From NCBI GenBank assembly GCA_009702305.1, contig WLIH01000081.1, forward strand, positions 1-8,486: a stretch of DNA of 8,486 nucleotides. Direction: 5' to 3'. The DNA comes from Actinomycetota bacterium. Lineage in GTDB: Bacteria; Actinomycetota; Actinomycetes; Propionibacteriales; Nocardioidaceae. Below, one piece after another: positions 7,074 through 8,486 of the stretch (the stretch's first letter is position 1; every line of letters starts with the position of its first letter). A program made the position numbers and the translations under genes. The notes below the pieces were generated by a model, which did not search any database, was not told the DNA's origin, and worked only from the letters and a program-made list of their open reading frames with translations.

Positions 7074-7077
<4 letters not shown>
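6082..7077 (+). CDS. Transcriptional regulator, TrmB-like N-terminus and LuxR-type C-terminal HTH
   Basis: This 331-residue cytoplasmic DNA-binding protein has a clear C-terminal LuxR-type helix-turn-helix at about residues 272-331: DLQRFLLQQLAAGAQDEQIA, then RRLGVSLRTVRRRVADMM and a closing amphipathic helix. The N-terminus (about 10-75) resembles a TrmB-like winged helix, with FAPATARLYDQLL followed by a stretch ending in VRIEDARLFILTPAE. A helical stretch (about 76-105) precedes a central domain (about 110-265) of no recognised family, which may sense a ligand. There is no response-regulator receiver domain, so control by phosphorylation is not expected. The ATG is supported by the -10 box 6 nt upstream and by a sensible N-terminus. 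The first 60 codons use slightly more T-ending codons than neighbouring genes. The gene diverges from lysS and its stop overlaps the lipid kinase stop. Regulon and signal are unknown. Confidence 0.85.

Positions 7078-8486
<1,409 letters not shown>

Overview
This window looks like ordinary core chromosome from a high-GC actinobacterium, most likely Nocardioides or a relative. The GC content is very high, third codon positions are almost all G or C, and many starts are GTG. It also carries a class I lysyl-tRNA synthetase, an actinobacteria-type DUF3151 protein next to class II fructose-bisphosphate aldolase, and a REP-like GTCTCGATAC palindrome of a kind I associate with Nocardioides. The genus is inference from memory; the phylum is well supported. 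I see no tRNA, rRNA, CRISPR array, transposase, integrase or phage gene.

Layout. Positions 1-1254 (minus) hold the N-terminal 418 codons of a secreted M14 zinc carboxypeptidase, cut off by the left edge. A 137-bp divergent spacer leads into fba (1392-2426, plus) and a DUF3151 gene (2461-2874, plus), probably one operon. A 112-bp convergent spacer holds the nested palindromic repeat and a hairpin at the end of the opposing gene. Next come a family 2 glycosyltransferase with a TPR-like C-terminal half (2987-4069, minus) and lysS (4077-5804, minus). They are 7 nt apart, so the glycosyltransferase is read after lysS. A 277-bp divergent spacer with a strong orphan hairpin separates lysS from a regulator (6082-7077, plus) that has a TrmB-like N-terminal region and a LuxR-type C-terminal helix-turn-helix. 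The regulator ends tail to tail with a diacylglycerol/lipid kinase (7074-7982, minus), the two genes sharing a CTAG stop. A 119-bp divergent spacer carries back-to-back promoters and a terminator-like attenuator in the purA leader. purA (8102 onward, plus) is cut off by the right edge.

Functionally the window is mostly housekeeping: glycolysis/gluconeogenesis (fba), translation (lysS), AMP synthesis (purA), lipid or envelope metabolism (lipid kinase, glycosyltransferase), protein turnover outside the cell (M14 peptidase) and one regulator of unknown target. I found no convincing new multi-gene system. The best leads are non-coding: the intrinsic-terminator-like hairpin between the purA promoter and its start codon, the 12-bp orphan hairpin between lysS and the regulator, the repeated sites in front of the regulator, and the compound palindrome at 2889-2965.
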